Shown here: piece by piece, positions 7,644 through 13,587 of the stretch
Numbering within the stretch: the stretch's first letter is position 1
How the letters are laid out: each line of letters opens with the position of its first letter
Assembly (NCBI GenBank): GCA_003661125.1
Contig: QMVO01000017.1
Span: 1 to 13,588, forward strand
Length of the DNA: 13,588 nucleotides
DNA from: Methanosarcinales archaeon
GTDB lineage: Archaea; Halobacteriota; Syntropharchaeia; Alkanophagales; Methanospirareceae
Reading direction: 5' to 3'
Notes under the pieces: generated by a model
What the model saw: the letters and a program-made list of their open reading frames with translations, nothing else
Told to the model about the DNA's origin: nothing
The model's database searches: none
Translations under genes and position numbers: made by a program

Positions 7644-8882
7644 ATGAAAAAGAAAAACGCAATATTGATAGGAATAGCAATATGCACAATTCTGCTAACA
7701 TCTCCAGTGCTTGCAAGTGCCGGTTATTCAAAGATTTACGGTAATGCAAACGAAGACGATGTCCTTGATATGCGAGACGTAACGTACATAAAACTGGTAA
7801 TTTTCGGTAAGAAACCAGCGACTACTTTAGCAGATGCGAACTATGACGGCAAAATAAGCATGCTGGACGTAGGACAGACGAAATTGATCATTCTTGGTAA
7901 GGAGAAGCAGCTTACGCTTGTTGATATGGCTGATAGAACGGTGACGGTACCAAGGCCAATAGAGAGGGTTGTTACTACCGCGATTCCTACTACGAGAGAT
8001 GTGGTGATATTAGGCGCTGCGGATAAAGTGGTTGGAATTGATTCGTACACTGCTAGTAGGGGAAAGAAGGGGTTCTTGTTCTGCGTGCAAGCTCATCCCG
8101 AACTTGCGGATCTTCCAGTCGTAGGTACTTATAGAGAGCCAAATGTGGAAGTGATCCTTGAGCTCAAGCCAGATGTTGTTTTCGTCTATTTCTCTTATCC
8201 AGAGGGAGCAGACTCCATACAGGAGCAGACTGGCATCCCGGTAGTCTGCTTATCCTCTGTGCGTCCTGATGATTTTAGTAAGACTTATGAATCACTGAGG
8301 CTGGCAGGCAAAGTGCTTGGAAAGGAAGACAGGGATGAGTGGTTAATCTCATACGTAGAAGATAAGCTAGATCGGGTAAGAAAAATCACAAACGAAATCC
8401 CTGAGAAAGAAAAGCCGAAGGTTTATGCCCTTGTCGCCTACGGAATAAAAGATACGATGGTTTATGCCCCAGTAGAATGGGCGGGGGGCAGGAATGTGGC
8501 TAAAGAGTACTTGCTATCGCACGGTCTGACGTATGCACAGATAAATCCAGAACAAGTAATTATCTGGAACCCGGATGTAATATTCCTCGGCTGCACAGGT
8601 GACCGCGTCGCTAAACTCCTGGAAGTTCATCCCGGTCTCGAGGTAACGAAAGCCGTAAAGGAAGGGAAAGTCTATACAATCTTTGGGCCGTGGTTCTGTT
8701 GGGATCTAATTCAAATGCCAGTGGAGACATACTATATGGCTAAGCTCCTGCATCCGAACAAGTTCCAGGATCTCGATGTGGAAAAGGAAGCAAACAGGAT
8801 GTTTAAAGAAGTTTACGGCGCGGACGATTTATACAACAAGGTGCAGGAAGCCAGGGGATTAGAGCTTTACCGCTGGGAGTAA
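7644..8882 (+). CDS. Dockerin-bearing ABC transporter substrate-binding protein (SBP-7)
   Basis: 412 residues; the ATG at 7644 follows AGGAGGGGA and an A-rich spacer. Signal peptide, dockerin and SBP domain are as in the paralogues. It is the closest relative of SBP-6, sharing VEWAGGRNVAKEYL, INPEQVI, LLEVHPGLEVTKAVKEGKVY and EARGLELYRWE. Changes relative to SBP-6 are grouped: a longer SYTASRGKKGFLF segment where SBP-6 has HSVRGRHF, VYFSYPEGADS against VFHAAADP, GCTGDRV against GGSGKAV, and TIFGPWF against QIFGPYV. These lie at positions that in this fold border the binding cleft, which suggests altered ligand choice. It has four cysteines in the mature part. Ligand unknown. Confidence 0.93.
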   Translation: MKKKNAILIGIAICTILLTSPVLASAGYSKIYGNANEDDVLDMRDVTYIKLVIFGKKPATTLADANYDGKISMLDVGQTKLIILGKEKQLTLVDMADRTVTVPRPIERVVTTAIPTTRDVVILGAADKVVGIDSYTASRGKKGFLFCVQAHPELADLPVVGTYREPNVEVILELKPDVVFVYFSYPEGADSIQEQTGIPVVCLSSVRPDDFSKTYESLRLAGKVLGKEDRDEWLISYVEDKLDRVRKITNEIPEKEKPKVYALVAYGIKDTMVYAPVEWAGGRNVAKEYLLSHGLTYAQINPEQVIIWNPDVIFLGCTGDRVAKLLEVHPGLEVTKAVKEGKVYTIFGPWFCWDLIQMPVETYYMAKLLHPNKFQDLDVEKEANRMFKEVYGADDLYNKVQEARGLELYRWE

Positions 8883-8994
8883 AAGGAGGCTATAAAATGA
8901 TCTCGGCGATTGCGTATATTCTGCATAGGAGGAAGTGAAAGAGGTAGGCGAAAATGGGGCATGGTATGAGACAAAAACTGAAGAAGGTTTATTG

Positions 8995-9015
8995 GAGGGG
9001 ATTTTTTTCTCCCTC
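8995..9015 (+). terminator. Intergenic hairpin with T-rich loop
   Basis: GAGGGG (8995-9000) pairs with TCCCTC (9010-9015), one pair being G-U, around ATTTTTTTC. It is the duplicate of the hairpin at 7515. The T-run is one base longer, which keeps the structure but breaks any reading frame through it. Confidence 0.5.
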
Positions 9016-9122
9016 TTCATTGCAAAACACAGAGGGGGTTATAAGGAAAGATGAGAAAGAAAAGGAGATAATAGAAGAAGAGAGTATGGGTAAAAAAATT
9101 AGGAGGTGGTAAAAAGAAAAAA

Positions 9123-10433
9123 ATGAAAACGAAAATGTTAGTATTAGTAGGAATAGCGATATGCACAATTCTGCTGACTTCTCCAACGCTTGCAAGTGCC
9201 GGTTACTCAAAGATTTACGGCAATGCAAACGAAGATGATGTGCTTGATATGCGTGACGTGACGTACATAAAACTGCTAATCTTCGGCAAGAAACCAGCTA
9301 CGACTTTTGCAGATGCGAACTACGATGGCAAAATAAGCATGCTGGATGTAGGGCAGACGAAGTTGATCATTCTTGGTAAGGAGAAGAAGCTTACGCTTGT
9401 TGATATGGCTGATCGGACGGTGACGGTGCCAAGGCCGATAGAGCGAGTGATCCTTGCAGATACCGTAGATGGTGCCAGAATATTTGCAAACCTTCGCGCG
9501 ACAGATAAAGTCGTAGCAATAAATAAATATGCTTATGGATACTCATTAAATCCAGATCGTGGCTGTACAGCGGCTTTTGCTGCACCCGAGCTTCGAGAAC
9601 TTCCTAGCATAGGTTCGTATGCGGAACCAAATCTGGAGTTAATTTTATCCCTAAAGCCGGATTTGATTATTTCTTATCTTGGGTCTCCAAGGACTGCTGA
9701 TACGATCCAGGAGAAGACGGATATTCCCGTTGTATGCATTGGTTACAGCCCTGCCGCAGCAAAGGTCACCAGTCCTACTGGTGCATTTAGTATCCCGTTT
9801 CAGGCACTCAGACTTGCAGGCACGATTATAGGGACGGAGGAAAGGGCGGAAGAGCTGATCTCATACACTAATGAAAAAATAGGGGAAATAACAAAAATTA
9901 CATCAAAAATACCTGATAGTGAGAAGCCAAAAGTGTTTTTTAACCATCCGGGCAGACACCCGCCAGCTGCTGGTACTATGCTTGCCATTACTTTCTATCC
10001 TCCTTTAGACCTAGCTGGAGGTATAAATGTAGCAAGAGAAGTGCACCCTATCATGGGTGGTGCGACATTTACAATTTCAAAAGAGCAGGTCATCCTGTGG
10101 AATCCTGACATAATCATACAAATGGGCGGGCTGAAAACGGATCCGAAGTCAGCTAAGAGAAAAGAAGAACTGCTGACGGATCCTGATTTACAGACTATAA
10201 ATGCGATAAAGAATCGTAAAGTCTATTATTCAAAAGGATATGGGGTTGGCGGCTGGGATTTCGGATTAGGCGTTACCGACGTTTATTACATGGCTAAACT
10301 CTTCCATCCAGATAAATTCGTGGATTTGAATGTGGAAAAAGAGTGTAATGAGATACTCGAGAGATTCTATTGCGTTGACGATCTTTATACACTGATAATT
10401 GACAGGTATTATGATTTTTACAGGTGGGAATAG
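9123..10433 (+). CDS. Dockerin-bearing ABC transporter substrate-binding protein (SBP-8)
   Basis: 436 residues, the longest of the array; the ATG at 9123 follows AGGAGGTGG (9101-9109). Signal peptide 1-26, dockerin about 30-86 with both Ca loops, then Peripla_BP_2. Motifs are ELRELPSIGS, PNLELILSLKPDLII, IQEKTDIPVV, DLAGGINVARE, SKEQVILWNPDIII, GGWD, YYMAKLFHPDKF and a terminal YRWE. Extra residues appear in both lobes (for example HPGRHPPAAGTML and GGLKTDPKSAKRKEE). Only 50 bp without a hairpin follow before the chimeric gene, so transcription probably runs on into the nitrogenase-like gene. Ligand unknown. Confidence 0.93.
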   Translation: MKTKMLVLVGIAICTILLTSPTLASAGYSKIYGNANEDDVLDMRDVTYIKLLIFGKKPATTFADANYDGKISMLDVGQTKLIILGKEKKLTLVDMADRTVTVPRPIERVILADTVDGARIFANLRATDKVVAINKYAYGYSLNPDRGCTAAFAAPELRELPSIGSYAEPNLELILSLKPDLIISYLGSPRTADTIQEKTDIPVVCIGYSPAAAKVTSPTGAFSIPFQALRLAGTIIGTEERAEELISYTNEKIGEITKITSKIPDSEKPKVFFNHPGRHPPAAGTMLAITFYPPLDLAGGINVAREVHPIMGGATFTISKEQVILWNPDIIIQMGGLKTDPKSAKRKEELLTDPDLQTINAIKNRKVYYSKGYGVGGWDFGLGVTDVYYMAKLFHPDKFVDLNVEKECNEILERFYCVDDLYTLIIDRYYDFYRWE

Positions 10434-10483
10434 AAAGAAATGAAAAATGAGGATGGAAATAGGAGGTGATAAAAAGAAAAAAA

Positions 10484-10831
10484 ATGAAAACGAAAATGTT
10501 AGTATTAGTAGGAATAGCGATATGCGAGCTAAAAGAAGCAAGAGAAGAGATCATGAGCCGAGATATATTGCAGAATGTGCCTGCAGTGAAAGATAAGAGG
10601 GTTTACATTATCACCGTTCAGTTGTTATATGGCCTCCCTGTTAGCGGATGCAGAAGTTTCATCCAAGTTGCATATCAGGCAAAATGGTTCCATCCTGAGC
10701 TGTTCGAGGACTTAGATCCAAAGGCGATCCATCAAGAATATCTGACAAGATTTCAAGGACTGGACATCGATTTGAATGAGAAAGGAGTGTTTGTGTATCC
10801 GGAGGAACCTATTCATGTTGAACCAAAATGA
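10484..10831 (+). CDS. Chimeric remnant: array signal sequence fused to C-terminal end of another substrate-binding protein
   Basis: 115 residues from the ATG at 10484 (AGGAGGTGA at 10461-10469; an in-frame GTG at 10466 lies inside that site and is unlikely). The first 42 nt equal the start of SBP-8 (9123-9164). Then, in mid signal peptide, the frame passes into ELKEAREEIMSRDILQNVPA, VKDKRVYI, YQAKWFHPELFEDLDPKAIH and VFVYPEEP. That is the C-terminal end of an iron-type SBP unlike the array members, without YRWE. Dockerin, cleavage site, first lobe and most of the second lobe are missing, so it cannot bind ligand like its neighbours and may not be exported. Its stop overlaps the next start as ATGA, so translation may be coupled. 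It is either a decaying gene or one kept as a translational lead-in. Confidence 0.85.
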   Translation: MKTKMLVLVGIAICELKEAREEIMSRDILQNVPAVKDKRVYIITVQLLYGLPVSGCRSFIQVAYQAKWFHPELFEDLDPKAIHQEYLTRFQGLDIDLNEKGVFVYPEEPIHVEPK

Positions 10832-12375
10832 AATCAAGAATTGAAAATGGAAATGGAAACAATGCAGGCTTTGTGAGACCGCTAATCAGTGCATACAGCC
10901 TGCCATTACACGGGATGACCGCAATACCGGGGAAGATTTCAGGCGCTTTGATGGCTGTTAACTCAATCGAGGATGCAGTGCCGCTGATACACGGTCCGGT
11001 TGGATGTGCGTTTCAGCGGAAGATAAACCCTTTCAGACCGTATTTCCTGTTCCCTGTTACTCCCTGCACCGATATGAAGGATATAGATATCGTTTACGGT
11101 GGCGAGGAGAAACTGAGTCAGGGAATCAAAGAGACATACGAGAAGTACCATCCAAATCTGATCGTGGTGATAACCACGTGCCCAAGCGATTTAATTGGGG
11201 ACGACTTTAGTGCGGTAATAGAAGAGACAAAAGCAAAGGGAGACGTTGGTTGCGATGTCGCCTATACGACTGGCGATTTTATTGGTAAATCAAGACCGAT
11301 TGGATACCAGGACACGCTGTATGCGATCACCGACCAGATGTTGTGCAATGGTAATGGCATAGAGAAAGAAAAGATAGAGCGAAACGAAGGGTCGGTGAAC
11401 CTCATCACCTTTGCTCTGCATGGTGTCGGGTCAAAGTCAAAGGTGGCAGAGATGGTTTCCATGCTGTGCGAAATGGGTATCGAAATAAACAAAATTTGTT
11501 TCGATCACACAATGGTGAAAGACCTGTATGAGCTGCCAAAGGCTGAACTCACGATAACCAATTCCCTTGTTGTTTGGACCAAGTTACTGAAAGAACGATT
11601 TGGTGTTGACCACTACGAACTCATAGCATTTGATAGATATGCAAAAACTCGTGACCCAGAACTGCTCAATCCCTATGGAATCGAGGGGAGTGCAAGGGTG
11701 TTTATGGAAATCGCTCAGCGGTTGGGCAAAGAAGGCGAAGCCGAGGAAGTAATAGCTCGAAGGAAAAAGGATGCCCTCGAACGACTTTCAAAAGTTAAGA
11801 CGGACCTTGAGGGTAAAAAAATCGTTGGTATGAATACGGCATTGCTGCGGGATACTGGAATGAAAACAAGTGTCATAATCTATAAGACGCATGCTTTAGA
11901 GAAACGTCTGACCCCTGAGGCTATAAACGAAAGACTGGATATGAGTGTCGAGCTGGCAAGAAAGTACGGGTCAGACCCAGAAATCCTTGTCAATCCTACT
12001 TTTGAAGAGGAAATACGAGCAATCAAAAAAACTGGCACTGATCTGGTTATTTCATCCGGTGCAACTGCACATAGGTACAATAAAGAAGGCATAAGAACGT
12101 TTAATCTGATGAACTTTATGCTTTTTCATCAACGAATTGGTTTTGAAGCTCCTATCGAACTCGCCATTCTGTTGAAGGAGGCACTTAAAAAACCGCGACG
12201 GAAAAATCCACTCCTGAGTATGCTGGAATACGATCAATACAGAACCAATCTGATTCCAGAATGGGCAACTCTTGCTGATATGTTTGGCACGCTTAGAGAA
12301 GCCGCAGTGGGTGATAAGGATGTGTATGAGTCAGGGGTGATGTATGAGGAGGAAGAGGTGATAGGTGTGAGGTGA
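10828..12375 (+). CDS. Nitrogenase component 1-like oxidoreductase (NifD/NifK/NifE/NifN superfamily)
   Basis: 515 residues; the start overlaps the previous stop by ATGA. Superfamily signatures: HGPVGC (55-60), CTDMKDIDIVYGGEEKL (80-96), ITTCPSDLIGDDF (115-127), NPYGIEGSARVFMEIAQRLG (281-300) and EGKKIVG (328-334). Of the three P-cluster-type cysteines of nitrogenase, those of GPVGC (C60) and TTCP (C118) are present. The first, expected near residue 25-35, is absent, and there is a further Cys at 80. This suggests a subunit-bridging Fe-S cluster with altered ligation, but no proof. C-terminal segment: GATAHRYNKEGIRTF. It is too long for, and different in motifs from, the F430 enzyme CfbD as I know it. 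No NifH-like ATPase or second component 1 subunit lies in the window. Such stand-alone proteins in methanogens often sit beside SBP and methyltransferase genes. Substrate unknown; reduction of a tetrapyrrole or metallocofactor is inference. Confidence 0.88.
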   Translation: MKSRIENGNGNNAGFVRPLISAYSLPLHGMTAIPGKISGALMAVNSIEDAVPLIHGPVGCAFQRKINPFRPYFLFPVTPCTDMKDIDIVYGGEEKLSQGIKETYEKYHPNLIVVITTCPSDLIGDDFSAVIEETKAKGDVGCDVAYTTGDFIGKSRPIGYQDTLYAITDQMLCNGNGIEKEKIERNEGSVNLITFALHGVGSKSKVAEMVSMLCEMGIEINKICFDHTMVKDLYELPKAELTITNSLVVWTKLLKERFGVDHYELIAFDRYAKTRDPELLNPYGIEGSARVFMEIAQRLGKEGEAEEVIARRKKDALERLSKVKTDLEGKKIVGMNTALLRDTGMKTSVIIYKTHALEKRLTPEAINERLDMSVELARKYGSDPEILVNPTFEEEIRAIKKTGTDLVISSGATAHRYNKEGIRTFNLMNFMLFHQRIGFEAPIELAILLKEALKKPRRKNPLLSMLEYDQYRTNLIPEWATLADMFGTLREAAVGDKDVYESGVMYEEEEVIGVR

Positions 12376-12396
12376 CAGGTGATAGGGATGGGTGAA
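12335..12396 (+). repeat. Imperfect GGTGA-rich purine tract
   Basis: GGTGA or GGTGT recurs irregularly (GGGGTGATG, GAGGTGATAGGTGTGAGG, TGACAGGTGATAGGGATGGG) from the last codons of the nitrogenase-like gene into the spacer. It encodes an acidic tail (EEEEV) before the stop. The C-terminal residues may be a repeat-driven extension. Confidence 0.5.
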
Positions 12397-12467
12397 ATAA
12401 AAGTAAGAGGAGGATTTGAGGATTTGAAAGGATGGCAGATAGGAAAAATGCTAAGCGGCTTAATCCA

Positions 12468-12526
12468 TTCCCTGAAAAACCACCTGAACCCTGATACCTA
12501 AAACCTGAAAAACTAAAACCTAAAAG
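12468..12526 (+). repeat. Degenerate CCTGAA/CCTAAAA tract
   Basis: Irregular repeats of CCTGAA, CCTGATA, CCTAAAA and CCTGAAAA fill the spacer before the methyltransferase ribosome site. With the GGTGA tract it accounts for most of the 167-bp gap between the genes. No promoter or RNA gene is evident there. Confidence 0.45.
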
Positions 12527-12542
12527 ACGGAGGTGATAAAAC

Positions 12543-13364
12543 ATGGCAGGAATAATAAATTGGAATGAATTGTGGAAGATGCTGAGATTGAGTTCTCCTT
12601 GGAGGAGAACCCTCGATGAACCTGCGGGTAGCTTCTGGGACAGGAGAGCAAAGCGGTTCAATGAATCTATGATGCAGAACAGAGAGCGCGCTGAGAAACA
12701 AATAGCGAAAATCGCGTTGAATCCAGAATATACGGTTCTGGATGTTGGTGCTGGCACCGGCAGGCTTGCGATTCCGATTGCAAAGCAGGTGAAGAGTGTT
12801 ACAGCGATAGACCCATCCAGGGGCATGCTAGCATGCTTACAGGAGAACATGGAAAAAGAAGGTGTGGAAAACATCACGTGCATAAACAAACGATGGGAAG
12901 ACATCGAGTTGGGCGCTGACATAGAGCCGCATGACGTTGTAATAGCCTCCCATTCGCTTGCCATGCTTGATATGCAGGAAGCACTTGCAAAGATGAATGC
13001 ATCTGCGAAAAAATGCGTTTATATCTTCACCTTTGCGGGCAGATGGATGGATGGAGGACTCTGGGAGAAAATACACGGTGAAACGCGTCCTTCATGGTCT
13101 GATTATATCTACCTCTGTAATATCCTGCACGACATGAGCATCTATGCAAATGTGGAAATCTGGGACTCAGAATATGAACAGCGCTACAAGAGTTTAGATG
13201 AGGCAGTGACTAAAATGAAGGAAATGTATGACCTGACATCAGAGAAGGAGAGATTTTTGAGAGAGCATTTGTCCAAAATCCTCGTAGAAGACGATGGTAC
13301 ACTTTGCTTGAAGCGCAAATCAAAGAGCGCTATGATTTGGTGGAAGAAGAATGCACATGAATAG
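12543..13364 (+). CDS. Class I SAM-dependent methyltransferase
   Basis: 273 residues; the ATG at 12543 follows GGAGGTGAT (12529-12537). Rossmann methyltransferase signs: motif I VLDVGAGTGRLAIPIAK (65-81), the acidic end of strand 2 in AIDPSRGML (88-96), INKRWEDIELG (114-124), and strand 4 EPHDVVIASHSLAML (128-142). The N-terminal 60 residues (Trp-rich, FWDRRAKRFNESM) resemble the cap seen in many small-molecule methyltransferases. The C-terminal half (SWSDYIYLCNILHDMSIYAN, WWKKN) probably shapes the substrate site. It has its own ribosome site and follows the nitrogenase-like gene in the same direction, so a shared pathway is plausible: for example methylation of a cofactor or corrinoid that the reductase also handles. 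The substrate cannot be read from sequence. Confidence 0.88.
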   Translation: MAGIINWNELWKMLRLSSPWRRTLDEPAGSFWDRRAKRFNESMMQNRERAEKQIAKIALNPEYTVLDVGAGTGRLAIPIAKQVKSVTAIDPSRGMLACLQENMEKEGVENITCINKRWEDIELGADIEPHDVVIASHSLAMLDMQEALAKMNASAKKCVYIFTFAGRWMDGGLWEKIHGETRPSWSDYIYLCNILHDMSIYANVEIWDSEYEQRYKSLDEAVTKMKEMYDLTSEKERFLREHLSKILVEDDGTLCLKRKSKSAMIWWKKNAHE

Positions 13365-13414
13365 CGAGGCGATACCCGGAACAAGAATAAGAATCCTTTA
13401 TCGCATATACAAGC

Positions 13415-13431
13415 ATATGTTAAAAACATAT
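13415..13431. repeat. Short inverted repeat, AT-rich
   Basis: ATATGTT (13415-13421) and AACATAT (13425-13431) around AAA, downstream of the methyltransferase stop. It could be a regulatory operator, or part of a bidirectional terminator between convergent genes. The adjoining ATATAAAAAG also resembles an archaeal TATA box. Confidence 0.4.
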
Positions 13432-13449
13432 AAAAAGTCTTCATATATG

Positions 13450-13467
13450 TACTTAAGAACTTAAGTA
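13450..13467. repeat. Perfect inverted repeat TACTTAAG-AA-CTTAAGTA
   Basis: Eight-base arms 13450-13457 and 13460-13467 with a two-base centre. With such a short centre it fits a dimeric-protein binding site better than an RNA hairpin. The surrounding 13365-13490 region holds no gene that I can support. Confidence 0.45.
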
Positions 13468-13488
13468 TATCTTGACATAAATAGTAGA

Positions 13489-13587
13489 TCATATTTTCTT
13501 TGGATATTCCACCTCTAAGTAATTTGAAATTCGCTCTTGCAAATGCTCAGTTGTTGGGCTATTTGAATTTGCTAGGACGTTCTTTTC
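13489..13587 (-). CDS. Possible C-terminal end of a convergent gene (cut by window edge)
   Basis: On the - strand, 32 codons are open from the window edge to a TGA at 13489. They encode a hydrophilic end that includes SNSPTTEHLQERISNYLEVE. The other two frames on this strand are closed by stops in the same stretch. The length is too short to prove coding and I recognise no family. If real, the gene points towards the methyltransferase. Confidence 0.2.
   Translation of the reverse strand, partial: EKNVLANSNSPTTEHLQERISNYLEVEYPKKI

Larger units (their letters stand above)
7468..9106 (+). repeat. Duplicated spacer/leader pair flanking SBP-7
   Basis: The spacer 7468-7628 recurs at 8948-9106 with few changes, including AAAATGGGGCATGG, the hairpin, CTTCATTGCAAAACACAGAG and GGTTATAAGGAAAGATGAGA. 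TTATAAGG (7558-7565 and 9039-9046) is a possible TATA-like box about 80 nt before the next start, but weakly supported. Together with the close similarity of SBP-6 and SBP-7, this shows that a gene plus its downstream spacer was duplicated as one unit. The second copy has about 34 extra bases just after the SBP-7 stop. Confidence 0.75.
614..9450 (+). repeat. Seven near-identical signal-dockerin cassettes
   Basis: The first ~328 bp of each complete SBP gene form a repeated block: 614-940, 2072-2400, 3452-3780, 4724-5050, 6213-6540, 7644-7970 and 9123-9450. Long stretches match even at third codon positions (for example around AAAATAAGCATGCTGGA and CGTACATAAAACTG), whereas the downstream binding domains align only at short motifs. 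Similarity falls off just after the PRPIERV codons; in the copy at 4724 it falls off slightly earlier (NMPVERV). The pattern fits gene conversion or unequal crossing-over within the block. The block encodes the export signal and dockerin, so every protein keeps the same anchoring module. Confidence 0.9.

Noticed and set aside
8897..8938. Fourteen-codon ORF (MISAIAYILHRRK) with AAGGAGG in front, just after the SBP-7 stop
   Set aside because: It is present only in this spacer (inside the ~34 extra bases) and absent from the sister spacer after SBP-6. The SD-like sequence also occurs there without an ATG. It is too short and unsupported to call.
1..10433. CRISPR array or transposon origin for the regular repetition
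   Set aside because: The repeated units are complete genes of 1.2-1.3 kb plus leaders. There are no short direct repeats with spacers, no transposase, and no terminal inverted repeats or target duplications around the units.
10828..12375. Assignment as true nitrogenase (nifD or nifK) or as CfbD
   Set aside because: One P-cluster Cys is missing, no nifH/nifD/nifK partner is visible, and the length and motifs do not match CfbD as I know it. Only the superfamily is safe.
12293..12964. Long - strand open frame (223 codons) across the end of the nitrogenase-like gene and the methyltransferase start
   Set aside because: It overlaps two well-supported genes on the other strand and its composition is low-complexity (Ser/Pro/Leu/His rich) where it crosses the spacer repeats. 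It is a shadow frame.
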